A stretch of 64,000 nt of DNA from Cytophagales bacterium. GTDB taxonomy: Bacteria; Bacteroidota; Bacteroidia; Cytophagales; Spirosomataceae. The stretch lies in assembly GCA_013298215.1 (NCBI GenBank), contig JAAFKE010000006.1, forward strand, positions 61,884-125,883. The letters run 5' to 3'. Made by a program: the position numbers and the translations under genes. Position 1 is the first letter of the stretch, and each line of letters opens with the position of its first letter. Positions 27,316-36,220 of the stretch are shown piece after piece. The notes below the pieces were generated by a model. That model was not told the origin of the DNA, ran no database searches, and saw only the letters and a list, made by a program, of their open reading frames with translations.

Positions 27316-28380
27316 TTGGACTACCCCGACTTTGCCCCCAAACTCATTGACTGGTACAACCACCACCAGCGCGATTTGCCCTGGCGGCACACCAAAAACC
27401 CGTACTTTATCTGGCTGTCGGAGGTTATTTTGCAGCAAACCCGCGTGGCGCAGGGCCTGCCCTACTACGTGCGTTTTACCGAAAAATATCCAACAATTTT
27501 TGACCTTGCCGCCGCCGATGAGCAAGAACTCATGCGCCTGTGGCAAGGTCTGGGCTACTACTCACGCGCCCGAAACCTGCACGCCACCGCCAAGCTGGTG
27601 GTGGCTCAATTAGACGGAAAATTTCCCGAGCGCTACGCCGACCTCATCAAACTCAAAGGAATTGGGCCATACACGGCGGCGGCCATAGCGTCGTTTGCCT
27701 TTGGTGAGCGCGTGGCCGTGGTAGACGGCAACGTGTACCGAGTTTTGGCGCGTATTTTTGGGGTAGATCAAGACATAACCAGCACCGAGGGCAAAAAAAC
27801 ATTTCAGTCCTTGGCAAATGTACTGATCTCGCCCCACAATCCGAGTGTTTATAATCAGGCCATTATGGAGTTTGGGGCCGTACAATGCAGCCCCGCCTCG
27901 CCCGATTGCCTGCTGTGCCCGTTTCAAGAGCAGTGCGTGGCCAACGCTACGGGACAACAAAACAAACTTCCCGTAAAAGCAAAAAAAGCCCCGCCCCGAA
28001 AACGCTTTTTTCATTATTTTGTGGTTGAACAAAACGGTAAATTGGCCCTAAAACAACGGACTCAAAAAGACATTTGGCAGGAGCTATACGATTTTTATCT
28101 GCTTGAGCCCGCCGCGCCCGCCGCCAGTTTGGACGAACTCGACCCAAACGACGCGCTTCGGGCTTTGCTGCAAAATGCCAGCAAAATTTCAAGATCGGAT
28201 GGCTTCGTTCACCTGCTTACGCACCAAACAATAGAGGCCATTTTTTGGCGGGTGACGGTGGAGGGCGAAAAAGAAATAACTTTGCCCGAAGGGCTGGTCT
28301 TTTATTCGGCAACGCAGATAGAACAGCTACCAAAACCCGTTTTAATTGGTAATTATCTGGTCGCAAATTATACGTTTTGA
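27316..28380 (+). CDS. mutY: A/G-specific adenine glycosylase
   Basis: Removes adenine mispaired with 8-oxoguanine. The 354-aa protein has the catalytic Glu in LSEVILQQTRV, the helix-hairpin-helix LKGIGPYTAAAIASFAFG, the catalytic Asp in VVDGNVYRV, and a 4Fe-4S site C-x6-C-x2-C-x5-C (CSPASPDCLLCPFQEQC). The C-terminal NUDIX-like 8-oxoG recognition domain is present (from about 230). The start is TTG at 27316, six bases after the preceding stop; it gives the usual MutY N-terminus with YNHHQRDLPWR. Confidence 0.96.
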   Translation: MDYPDFAPKLIDWYNHHQRDLPWRHTKNPYFIWLSEVILQQTRVAQGLPYYVRFTEKYPTIFDLAAADEQELMRLWQGLGYYSRARNLHATAKLVVAQLDGKFPERYADLIKLKGIGPYTAAAIASFAFGERVAVVDGNVYRVLARIFGVDQDITSTEGKKTFQSLANVLISPHNPSVYNQAIMEFGAVQCSPASPDCLLCPFQEQCVANATGQQNKLPVKAKKAPPRKRFFHYFVVEQNGKLALKQRTQKDIWQELYDFYLLEPAAPAASLDELDPNDALRALLQNASKISRSDGFVHLLTHQTIEAIFWRVTVEGEKEITLPEGLVFYSATQIEQLPKPVLIGNYLVANYTF

Positions 28381-28441
28381 CCAAAAAATGGTAACTTCAT
28401 CCCACTAAACAAATCATCTCAAATCTGTAAACAAAAACAAA

Positions 28442-28921
28442 ATGGCTGGCGTAAACAAAGTAATTCTGGTGGGTCATCTGGGCAGCGACCCCGAAATGAA
28501 GTATTTCGATGGCGGCTCAGTGGTGGCAAAGTTCAATATTGCCACATCAGAGGCCTATAACGACAAAAACGGGCAGCGCGTTGAGCAAACCGAATGGCAC
28601 AAAATTGAACTGTGGGACAATTTGGCCAAGATTGCCGAGCAATACCTAAAAAAAGGCAACCAGGTGTACGTGGAGGGCCGGATACGCACCGAAACTTGGC
28701 AAGACAAAGAGGGGGTTCAGCGGTCTGGCATAAAAATACGCGCCAACTCGATGACTCTTTTGGGGTCGCGGCAAAGTAACAGCGGCAATGCCGACAATGA
28801 GGGCAGCGGAAACCCATCTGCCGCCGTGGCCGCCGCTCCCCGCCCTGCCCCACCCCGCGCGCCCGAACCAGCGCCGTTTCCGACCGAGGGCGGAGCCGAT
28901 ACCGACGATTTGCCGTTCTAA
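28442..28921 (+). CDS. ssb: single-stranded DNA-binding protein
   Basis: Binds and protects single-stranded DNA during replication and repair. The N-terminal OB fold (1-105) starts MAGVNKVILVGHLGSDPEMKY and includes TEWHKIELWDNLAKIAEQYLKKG. A Pro/Ala-rich linker follows and the acidic tail ends DDLPF, the docking site for partner proteins. It sits between mutY and a possible HolD-like gene. Confidence 0.96.
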   Translation: MAGVNKVILVGHLGSDPEMKYFDGGSVVAKFNIATSEAYNDKNGQRVEQTEWHKIELWDNLAKIAEQYLKKGNQVYVEGRIRTETWQDKEGVQRSGIKIRANSMTLLGSRQSNSGNADNEGSGNPSAAVAAAPRPAPPRAPEPAPFPTEGGADTDDLPF

Positions 28922-28983
28922 GAAATATGTTCAGTGGCGCGTAAAATCCGCCACTGAAACCCGTCTACCCGTTTTCTACCACC

Positions 28984-29562
28984 ATGCACAAGGCCGCCTA
29001 CCAATATATTTTTCAACACGACGTTATCTACAACCTCCGCGAGACCATTTCGTTCGGGGAGGACGGCCCGCCAGTTTTGCCGCAGACCAACGTAAACGCT
29101 GTCCAAGAGGCAGCTCCGCCGAGCGGCTCGTATGCTGCGCCCCCAGCCGCCGCGCCGCCCGCCGTGCAGGTGGTGGCACCGCTGCCGCAGCTCAACCACA
29201 AGGTATTGGTTTTGGTCGATGACCCCGACTACCAGCCACTTTCGCCGAGCGATGCCATCTTTTTGAACAAAATACTGCAAGCCGTTCACCTCAATACCGA
29301 CGGCGTGGACATTCTCAATTTGGGAGGCGCCAAGCGGATGGACTTCCGCCCGCTGCTGTCGGGCAAGCAGATTCACCACTTTATTTCGTTTGGTGTGCCG
29401 TTCTTGAGCCTCAATCTCGAAATTTTAATGGACCGCTATCAACCCAAAAACATTACTGGCATCAACTTCCTGTTGGCCGAATCGCTGGCGGTGATTCAGG
29501 AGGATGTCATTCATAAAAAAAGACTGTGGGCATCGCTCCAAAAAATGTTCCTCAGCAAATAA
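28984..29562 (+). CDS. hypothetical protein, possibly DNA polymerase III psi (HolD)-like
   Basis: No established family is recognised in this 192-aa protein. The N-terminal 30 residues are conserved-looking (AAYQYIFQHDVIYNLRE), followed by a Pro/Ala-rich linker (35-70) and a compact alpha/beta domain (72-192). That domain begins KVLVLVDDPDYQPLSPSDAIFLNKIL and ends with helices containing FLLAESLAVIQ...KKRLWASLQKMF. The order (strand, DP-turn, helix, short strands, then a helix with LW near the C-terminus) recalls bacterial HolD/psi, where the motif is ..LTDLRANP..ARAALWQQI... Position directly behind ssb would suit a clamp-loader accessory protein. This is a hypothesis from pattern only. Confidence 0.5.
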   Translation: MHKAAYQYIFQHDVIYNLRETISFGEDGPPVLPQTNVNAVQEAAPPSGSYAAPPAAAPPAVQVVAPLPQLNHKVLVLVDDPDYQPLSPSDAIFLNKILQAVHLNTDGVDILNLGGAKRMDFRPLLSGKQIHHFISFGVPFLSLNLEILMDRYQPKNITGINFLLAESLAVIQEDVIHKKRLWASLQKMFLSK

Positions 29563-29606
29563 CCTTACTTCAATAACCACGCTCACTCCTCCCAGCCCCC
29601 TCTTCA

Positions 29607-30944
29607 ATGCAACCTCCCGATGCGCCGCAGCCTCAATCGTCACTAAAAAAAATAATAAACACCGGGCAACTGTGGGCCATAGCGGTGGGCTTGGTTATTT
29701 CGGGCGAGTATTTTGGCTGGAACCAAGGTTGGGCAACGGCGGGCACAATCGGCTTTTTGGTGGCCACGCTCGTGGTCACGGTCATGTACGTAACCTTTAT
29801 TTTTAGCTACACCGAACTCACCGCCGCCATTCCCGACGCGGGCGGGCCCTTTGCGTATGCCTACCGTGCGTTTGGGCCAGCGGGCGGGTTTGTGGCGGGT
29901 TTTGCCACCCTCGTCGATTTTTTGATGGCGCCCCCCGCCATTGCGTTTGCACTGGGAGCATACACCAACTTTCTCGTTCCCGCGCTACCCGTTTTGGGGG
30001 TTGCGTTGCTCACCTACGTAGCTTTCATTGGCATTAACCTGCTGGGAATCAAGGAATCAGCCAATTTTTCGGTCATCGTCACGGTGCTCTCCGTGGGCGA
30101 GCTGCTGTTATTCATGGGCGTGATCGTACCCTACTTTAAGGTCGAAAACTTCGTGGCCCACAACGAGACCTACACCGTGGGAGGTATTTTTGAGGCCATA
30201 CCCTTTGCTATTTGGTTTTATTTGGCCATCGAGGGCGTGGCCATGGTTGCCGAAGAGGTAAAAGACCCGCGCCAAACGATTCCGAAAGGGTACATTCTGA
30301 GCATTTTGACGCTCGTTTTTTTGGCCCTGGGCGTTATGGTACTTTCGGGAGGCGTGGGCGACTGGCGTTTGCTGGCGCGGATCGATTACCCATTGCCCGA
30401 AACCATTTCGCTTGCCCTGGGCAAAAATAGTCCTTGGGCAAAGGCATTCGCGAGTTTGGGGTTGTTTGGGCTGATCGCCTCGTTTCATTGCAACACAATT
30501 GGGTACTCGCGCCAAATTTACGCACTGGCGCGGAGCGGCTTTTTGCCCAAGTTTTTGGCCGATGTCAATGTTCGCTTTCAGACTCCGCACTGGGCGTTGG
30601 TGGCGGGTGGAGTGGTAGGTTTTTTGGCACTATTTACGGGCACAACCGCCGAAATAATTATTCTCTCTGCTCTCGGCGCGGTTGTCATGTACGTGGTTAG
30701 TATGCTGAGTTTGTTCAAGTTGCGCCGCACCGAACCCCACGCCGACCGACCTTTTGTGGCCCCATTTTATCCGTACTTTCCCATTATTGCGTTGGTGTTG
30801 TCGCTGGTTAGTATGGTTGCTATTGTTTATTACAACCCAGGTTTGAGCGCACTGTTTTTTGTGCCGCTGGGGGTTTCGCTCCTAATCTTTCAACTTTGGG
30901 GGCGGAAGCACGTAAAGCCTATCCTTAAAGACCAAGATGTGTAG
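29607..30944 (+). CDS. APC-family permease, ethanolamine permease-like
   Basis: A 445-aa transporter with 12 predicted helices. The opening GQLWAIAVGLVISGEYFGWNQGW and the segments AIPDAGGPFAYAYRAFGPAGGFVAG and FYLAIEGVAMVAEEVKDPRQTIPKGY are those of the ethanolamine permease (eat) branch of the amino acid-polyamine-organocation family. It would import ethanolamine or a related small amine with protons. No ethanolamine ammonia-lyase genes are present in the window, so the true substrate is uncertain. Confidence 0.85.
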   Translation: MQPPDAPQPQSSLKKIINTGQLWAIAVGLVISGEYFGWNQGWATAGTIGFLVATLVVTVMYVTFIFSYTELTAAIPDAGGPFAYAYRAFGPAGGFVAGFATLVDFLMAPPAIAFALGAYTNFLVPALPVLGVALLTYVAFIGINLLGIKESANFSVIVTVLSVGELLLFMGVIVPYFKVENFVAHNETYTVGGIFEAIPFAIWFYLAIEGVAMVAEEVKDPRQTIPKGYILSILTLVFLALGVMVLSGGVGDWRLLARIDYPLPETISLALGKNSPWAKAFASLGLFGLIASFHCNTIGYSRQIYALARSGFLPKFLADVNVRFQTPHWALVAGGVVGFLALFTGTTAEIIILSALGAVVMYVVSMLSLFKLRRTEPHADRPFVAPFYPYFPIIALVLSLVSMVAIVYYNPGLSALFFVPLGVSLLIFQLWGRKHVKPILKDQDV

Positions 30945-30988
30945 TTGGCGGTGATTTTAAAAAGACAATTATATACCCAAAAACAAAA

Positions 30989-31510
30989 ATGACCTTTCAA
31001 ATTCAAAATAGTGATATCAACGACATAGATGAAATATTTCGTCTGTATAAAGTGGCAACGGACTTTCAAAAAACAAAAAAGCTCTCGGTTAGTTGGCCAG
31101 AATTTGACCGAAGCCTTGTTGAATCTGAAATTGCAGAAAAAAGACAATGGAAGATGCTTGCTGACAACAAAATAGCTTGTGTTTGGGCCACAACTTTCGA
31201 TGACCCAGAAATTTGGGAAGAAAGAAACATTGATCCATCGGTTTATATCCACAGAATTGCTACAAATCCCGATTTTCGGGGCCAAGACCTCGTTGGACGA
31301 ATTGTGACTTGGGTAAAAGTTTTTGCGGCAGAAAACAATAAAAAATTTGTGCGGATGGACACTGTCGGTGACAACCCAGGTTTAATCAATCATTACACAA
31401 AATGTGGTTTTGACTTTTTAGGTTTGTTCAAACTTAAAAATACGGAAGGGCTACCCGCACATTATGAAAACGCAACTGTGAGTTTGTTCCAAATAACATT
31501 GAATTACTGA
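30989..31510 (+). CDS. GNAT family N-acetyltransferase
   Basis: A 173-aa acyl-CoA-dependent transferase. The acetyl-CoA binding motif is visible as IHRIATNPDFRGQDLVGRIVTWV (Q/R-x2-G-x-G/A variant, near residue 90-110), followed by VRMDTVGDNPGLINHYTKCGF, the usual second half. The substrate is unknown. Its base composition is clearly more AT-rich than the genes to its left, as is the next gene, suggesting the two entered together. Confidence 0.85.
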   Translation: MTFQIQNSDINDIDEIFRLYKVATDFQKTKKLSVSWPEFDRSLVESEIAEKRQWKMLADNKIACVWATTFDDPEIWEERNIDPSVYIHRIATNPDFRGQDLVGRIVTWVKVFAAENNKKFVRMDTVGDNPGLINHYTKCGFDFLGLFKLKNTEGLPAHYENATVSLFQITLNY

Positions 31511-31672
31511 TAAAAGCGGCAGGCAGCATGGTATTACCAATTATTAGGCTGACACGGTAAGCCGCTGCGCGTTGTAATTCTAATTAACTTTTGTGCTAAA
31601 TTTGAGATTCAGTTTTTCAAAGCAAAGAGAAGCTAATGAAGCGAGTTCAACTGAAAATAGTAACTTTAATTT

Positions 31673-32533
31673 ATGGAAACATTATACACAGACGATCAAA
31701 TATTTATCCCGATAATTTCGGACTACGGCTTTAAAGCTACTTTTGGCAATGAAGCAAATACACTTTTCTTGCGCAAATCTTTACAGGCACTTATCAAGTC
31801 TGACATTCCAATAAAAGAGGTAAAATTTGACAAAAATACCTTCGAGGGCGTAACTAAAGACAGTAGAAGCGGTATTTTTGATTTAGCTTGCACTGACGAA
31901 AATGGCAACCATTTTATTGTAGAAATGCAGTACGGCAATACCCCAAACTTCGTACAGCGCATGAAATTCTATAGTTTGCATAAGTTTAATGCTATGGTCA
32001 AGAAAGGTAAATTCGACTATTCTATACTTGAAAAAATATATTGTGTGGGCATTTTGGCTAACAACATCAATCCTTACGAACATTTTCATAACGTGTCAAA
32101 TATCCGAAATGAACAGGGAGAACTAATTGATGACCAGATGGCGTTCATAACAGTAGAACTTGATAAATTTATATTGCAAGAGGTTGATTGTCAGACAGAT
32201 TTGCAAAAACTAATCTACACGATGAAAACGATACATACAGTTACCCAACCGACACAATTTCCTCAATTCTGGAATGAGGAGTGGCTAAAAGTTGCTATCG
32301 ATGAGTTGGACAGTCGCAGAATGACACCCGACGAAAAGGCATCATTAGAGATTTTGATTGCTCGTAACGCTGAGGCTGTAAATGCCGAAAACAGAAGAAT
32401 TAAGCAGGAGAAAGAAAAGTTTGTCACTAATCTTTTACAACAAACTGATTTTGACGCAAATAAAATTGCTATGCTTACTGATGTTCCAGTAGATTTTGTA
32501 CTATCTGTTCAACAACAACTTCCTACCAATTGA
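31673..32533 (+). CDS. Rpn family recombination-promoting nuclease
   Basis: A 286-aa PD-(D/E)XK nuclease family transposase-like protein (PF12784). The N-terminus shows PIISDYGFKATFGNEANT, and the nuclease core is SGIFDLACTDENGNHFIVEMQ, with the catalytic D and E-x-Q. The C-terminus carries a charged helix (NAENRRIKQEKEKF) and a domain ending in TDVPVDFVLSVQQQL. Members act as DNA endonucleases promoting RecA-independent recombination and are often mobile and multicopy. The AT-rich composition fits recent transfer. Confidence 0.88.
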   Translation: METLYTDDQIFIPIISDYGFKATFGNEANTLFLRKSLQALIKSDIPIKEVKFDKNTFEGVTKDSRSGIFDLACTDENGNHFIVEMQYGNTPNFVQRMKFYSLHKFNAMVKKGKFDYSILEKIYCVGILANNINPYEHFHNVSNIRNEQGELIDDQMAFITVELDKFILQEVDCQTDLQKLIYTMKTIHTVTQPTQFPQFWNEEWLKVAIDELDSRRMTPDEKASLEILIARNAEAVNAENRRIKQEKEKFVTNLLQQTDFDANKIAMLTDVPVDFVLSVQQQLPTN

Positions 32534-32626
32534 CACTTAGTTGGACTTTTTCGCTCATGGACTGAGTGCTGAGGCTGACCATAAGTACTTCAATTCCTCC
32601 CCAACCAACAATACCCTTTCCGTAAA

Positions 32627-33967
32627 ATGCAACGACGAAAATTCATAAAAAACGCCTCTACTTTGGCGCTGGGTGGGTCTTTGGCACCCGAACTTTTGGC
32701 GCAAAATGCCGAACGCACCAACCAAAAAGCCAGAATTGCTTTCATTGGCGTGGGTTTGCGGGGGCGAAACCACGTACAAAATACCTTCGATTTTCCGTTT
32801 GCCGAAATTACCGCCATTTGCGACATTGACCCCAGTGCCGTTGCAATAACCCAAAAAATGCTGCGCGACGCTGGAAAAAAAGAGGCCGCAGTCTATGGAA
32901 AAACCCCGCGCGACTACGAAAATATGCTGCTCCGCGACGACATTGACGGCGTGGTGATTGCCACCCCGTGGGAGTGGCACGTGCCAATGGCCGTGGCAAC
33001 CATGAAAGCTGGCAAGTACGCGGGCGTGGAGGTGTCGGCCACGGTTACGCTCCAAGAGTCGTGGGATTTGGTGAATACTTTCGAGAAAACGGGGTCTCAC
33101 TGCATGATTTTAGAAAACGTGTGCTACCGCCGCGACGTGATGGCGGTGCTAAACATGGTCAGAAAAAACCTCTTTGGCGAGCTTACCCACCTGCAATGCG
33201 GCTACCAACACGATCTTCGGTTTGTGAAGTTCAACGACGGCAAGCAGCCCTACGGTGGGGGCGTGGAATTTGGCGAAAAAGGCTTTTCGGAGGCCAAGTG
33301 GCGCACCCAGCACTCCATAGACCGCAACGGAGATCTGTACCCTACGCACGGCCTGGGGCCAGTGGCCGAAATGATAAACATAAATCGGGGCAACCAGTTT
33401 TTGTACCTTACTTCCATGGCTTCAAAAGGACTTGGGCTGCATAACTACATCGTCGAAAAGGGCGGAAAAGACCATCCCAACGCCAAGGTAAAATTCAAAT
33501 TGGGCGACATTGTGCAAACCATGATTAAATGTGCCAACGGCGAGACCATCCTCATAACGCACGATACCAACTCGCCCCGCCCCTATTCGCTCGGTTTTAG
33601 GGTGCAGGGCGACCAGGGTTTGTGGATGGACGATGGCAACCAGATTTACGTTGATAAAAAAAGTCCGCACGACCGCTGGGAAGCCGACAAGGCATACATG
33701 GACGCGTATGACCACCCGTTTTGGCAAAAAGACGGGGCGCTGGCCGCTGGTGCTGGCCACGGTGGCATGGATTATTTTGTACTCAGAGACTTTCTGACGG
33801 CCGTGCAAACCAAAACCGCCCCACCGATCGACGTGTACGATGCCGCCGCGTGGTCGGCCATCAGCCCAATTTCAGAAATGTCGATTGCGCGCGGGTCTGA
33901 ACCAGTGGCGATACCCGATTTTACGCGTGGTAAATGGAAAACCCGCAAACCCGTTTTTGGACTCTAA
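32627..33967 (+). CDS. Gfo/Idh/MocA oxidoreductase, GH109-like
   Basis: A 446-aa NAD-dependent oxidoreductase-fold protein. A Tat-like/twin-Arg leader begins MQRRKFIKNASTLALGG. The Rossmann motif is GVGLRGRNHV, and the block YPTHGLGPVAEMININRGN is typical of glycoside hydrolase family 109. GH109 enzymes cleave alpha-N-acetylgalactosamine by an NAD-dependent redox mechanism. The GHMP kinase gene starts 15 bases after its stop, so the two probably form an operon for sugar salvage; the actual sugar is inference. Confidence 0.82.
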   Translation: MQRRKFIKNASTLALGGSLAPELLAQNAERTNQKARIAFIGVGLRGRNHVQNTFDFPFAEITAICDIDPSAVAITQKMLRDAGKKEAAVYGKTPRDYENMLLRDDIDGVVIATPWEWHVPMAVATMKAGKYAGVEVSATVTLQESWDLVNTFEKTGSHCMILENVCYRRDVMAVLNMVRKNLFGELTHLQCGYQHDLRFVKFNDGKQPYGGGVEFGEKGFSEAKWRTQHSIDRNGDLYPTHGLGPVAEMININRGNQFLYLTSMASKGLGLHNYIVEKGGKDHPNAKVKFKLGDIVQTMIKCANGETILITHDTNSPRPYSLGFRVQGDQGLWMDDGNQIYVDKKSPHDRWEADKAYMDAYDHPFWQKDGALAAGAGHGGMDYFVLRDFLTAVQTKTAPPIDVYDAAAWSAISPISEMSIARGSEPVAIPDFTRGKWKTRKPVFGL

Positions 33968-33982
33968 ACCCAGGCAGATTCA

Positions 33983-35062
33983 TTGAACGCTCCGATCACG
34001 ATTTCTACGCCAGGCCGAATCTGCCTCTTTGGCGAACACCAAGACTACCTCGGCCTGCCCGTTATTGCGGCGGCCATCTCGCTCCGCGTTCGGGTATCGG
34101 GTAGGGTCAAAGACGGCGGCCAAATTTATATCGACCTCCCCGACGTGGGGCAAGAAATTAAATTCGGTATTTCTAACGAGCGACTGGCTTACGAAAAACC
34201 TCGTGATTATTTCAGAAGTGCCTACAACGTGTTGTTAGGCAAAGGGTTGCGTTTTTCAAACGGACTGGAATGCCATGTTCGCGGCAATATTCCGATCAAT
34301 TCGGGTACTTCCAGCTCGTCGGCACTGGTGGTCAGTTGGCTTCATTTCTTGTCGTTCATGGCCGATAATCCGCGTACATTCTCCCCCACCGAACTGGCCC
34401 AAATGGCCTTTGAGGCCGAGGTAACTGAGTTTAACGAACCTGGCGGCATGATGGACCATTTGGCCACGGCCGTGGGGAAGATCGGGTATTTTGAGTTTGA
34501 GCCCGCCCTGAGTTCGGAAGTTTTGGGTGCCAACTTGGGCAGCTTCGTGCTGGCCGATTCGCTCGAGCCCAAAGATACGATTGGGGTGCTGAAACGCGCC
34601 AAGTACGGGCGTTTGGAGATCATTGATCGCATAAAAAAAGTACACCCGCAGTTTTCGTTGGCCGACACCTCGGAATCTCAATTGCCCGATTTATCGCCCC
34701 GTCTAAGCCCCGAGGCCCTGCATTTACTAACCGAAACAGTTCGTAACCGCGATATTTTGCGCCAAGCCCTGCATTTGTTTCGTACCAATGCCATGACCGA
34801 CGCGCAACTGGGGGATTTGCTCACCCAACACCACCAGATATTGCGCGATGCCCTCGGTGTTTCGACCCCAAAAATAGAAAAGATGATGCACGCCGCCTTG
34901 GATGCGGGTGCGCTGGGCGGCAAAATAAACGGGTCAGGTGGGGGCGGCTGTATGTTTGTGTACGCGCCCCACAACGCCCAGCACGTGGCCAACGCCATTG
35001 CAAAAACTGGCGCAAAGTGTTATATTGTCGAGATTACCAACGGGACGATCAACCAAACTTAG
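33983..35062 (+). CDS. GHMP-family sugar kinase (galactokinase-like)
   Basis: A 359-aa ATP-dependent small-molecule kinase. The galactokinase-like signature TPGRICLFGEHQDYLGLPVI lies at the N-terminus, the ATP-binding GHMP loop is PINSGTSSSSALVVSWL (near residue 107), and the C-terminal glycine motif is GGKINGSGGGGCMFVYA. TTG at 33983 is the only start before the signature. The adjacent GH109-like gene suggests that the substrate may be a hexose or N-acetylhexosamine. Its 3' end overlaps that of the converging aminotransferase by 14 bp. Confidence 0.85.
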   Translation: MNAPITISTPGRICLFGEHQDYLGLPVIAAAISLRVRVSGRVKDGGQIYIDLPDVGQEIKFGISNERLAYEKPRDYFRSAYNVLLGKGLRFSNGLECHVRGNIPINSGTSSSSALVVSWLHFLSFMADNPRTFSPTELAQMAFEAEVTEFNEPGGMMDHLATAVGKIGYFEFEPALSSEVLGANLGSFVLADSLEPKDTIGVLKRAKYGRLEIIDRIKKVHPQFSLADTSESQLPDLSPRLSPEALHLLTETVRNRDILRQALHLFRTNAMTDAQLGDLLTQHHQILRDALGVSTPKIEKMMHAALDAGALGGKINGSGGGGCMFVYAPHNAQHVANAIAKTGAKCYIVEITNGTINQT

Positions 35063-36131
35063 CCAACTCGGCCACCAAGCCCTCCACCTGCTCGGATGAG
35101 GTGGCAGGGAAATTGGCGATTCTGATCTGGCTGTCTTTGAAAGCACCGTAACCACTGCTAACAACCAAGTTTTGTTTTTTAAGGGCTGCCATTACTTCGG
35201 CGGCTGGTACTTTGGTGTTGGCAACCACCACCGTTGCGGAGCGGTGTTCGGGGCTGGTAACGAAAGGATCGAAATTGGTGCTGTTTTCCAGGAACTTGTA
35301 CAGTATTTTGGCCTTCGAGTCGGTTTCTTTTCGGAGTTTACCAGCGCCAATTTTATTGAGATCGGCCGCAATTTTTCCTAAAATGTATATGGCCAGCACG
35401 TTTGGGGTGGCGGGAGTCTCAAATTTCTGGTAGTTTTTCCAGAGCGTGGGCAAGTTGTGGTGCGCGCCAATGTGGGTATCGTCGTATTTTTGGAGACGCT
35501 CGGCTTTTTCCAAACACTTGTCGTTGGCAATCCAAACCCCCAAACCAGCGGGTAGCCCAAAGGCTTTTTGCACCGAAAAAAAGGCCGAATCTATTACCTT
35601 AAAGTCAAGATCAGGATACGGGGCCGACGACACCATATCGACCACAAAGAGTTTTTTGGCGTTGCTTCGTTTCAATTTGTGCATATCGGCCTCCCGCATC
35701 TGCACGCCCGCGCTGGTTTCGTTGTGGGTCAGGCACACGAGCTCGGCATATTCTGGTATTTCTACGTCGTTGTAAGAAAAACCTTGGCCGAAGGACTTCT
35801 CCAAAATGTGGGCGTATTTGTGCGTACTTTGGGCGTATTCGTAAAATTTTCTCGAAAACGAACCATTCACCAAATGGAAACTTTCGTGTTCGACGCAGTT
35901 TAGCAGCACGCGCTCCCAGATTTCGGAGGCCGACCCCAGAAAAAATATACCGTGGCTGGCAGGAATATTCATCAGAGCCCGCAGTTGCTCGTCGGTGTGT
36001 TTATAAATATCCCTAAACTGCTGGCTTCGGTGCGATATAGACCCCACTTGCTCGTCCATTGCCGAGCGCAAATGCGCCTCAAAAGTGGGGTATAGTTCGG
36101 CGGGGCCAGCCGTAAAAAAGGTCTTTTTCAT
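35049..36131 (-). CDS. class V aminotransferase (phosphoserine/alanine-glyoxylate type)
   Basis: A 360-aa PLP-dependent enzyme. It begins KKTFFTAGPAELYPTFEAH, typical of the class V group. It has a glycine-rich cofactor region (IFFLGSASEIWERVLLNC), the Asp that holds the PLP ring in VVDMVSSAPYPDLDFK, and the Schiff-base Lys in FFSVQKAFGLPAGLGVW (near residue 195). It could be a phosphoserine aminotransferase, but the sequence differs from the usual short SerC opening, so a different amino donor/acceptor is possible. It is the last gene in a run after argH and a GH113-like gene. Confidence 0.82.
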   Translation of the reverse strand: MKKTFFTAGPAELYPTFEAHLRSAMDEQVGSISHRSQQFRDIYKHTDEQLRALMNIPASHGIFFLGSASEIWERVLLNCVEHESFHLVNGSFSRKFYEYAQSTHKYAHILEKSFGQGFSYNDVEIPEYAELVCLTHNETSAGVQMREADMHKLKRSNAKKLFVVDMVSSAPYPDLDFKVIDSAFFSVQKAFGLPAGLGVWIANDKCLEKAERLQKYDDTHIGAHHNLPTLWKNYQKFETPATPNVLAIYILGKIAADLNKIGAGKLRKETDSKAKILYKFLENSTNFDPFVTSPEHRSATVVVANTKVPAAEVMAALKKQNLVVSSGYGAFKDSQIRIANFPATSSEQVEGLVAELAKFG

Positions 36132-36220
36132 CGCGATAGATCAGGAAAATAAATGGTACGGCATTGTCCACCAACACAATTTGGGGCTTGACCACCACTC
36201 CAAAAGTAGAAATTTAACGG

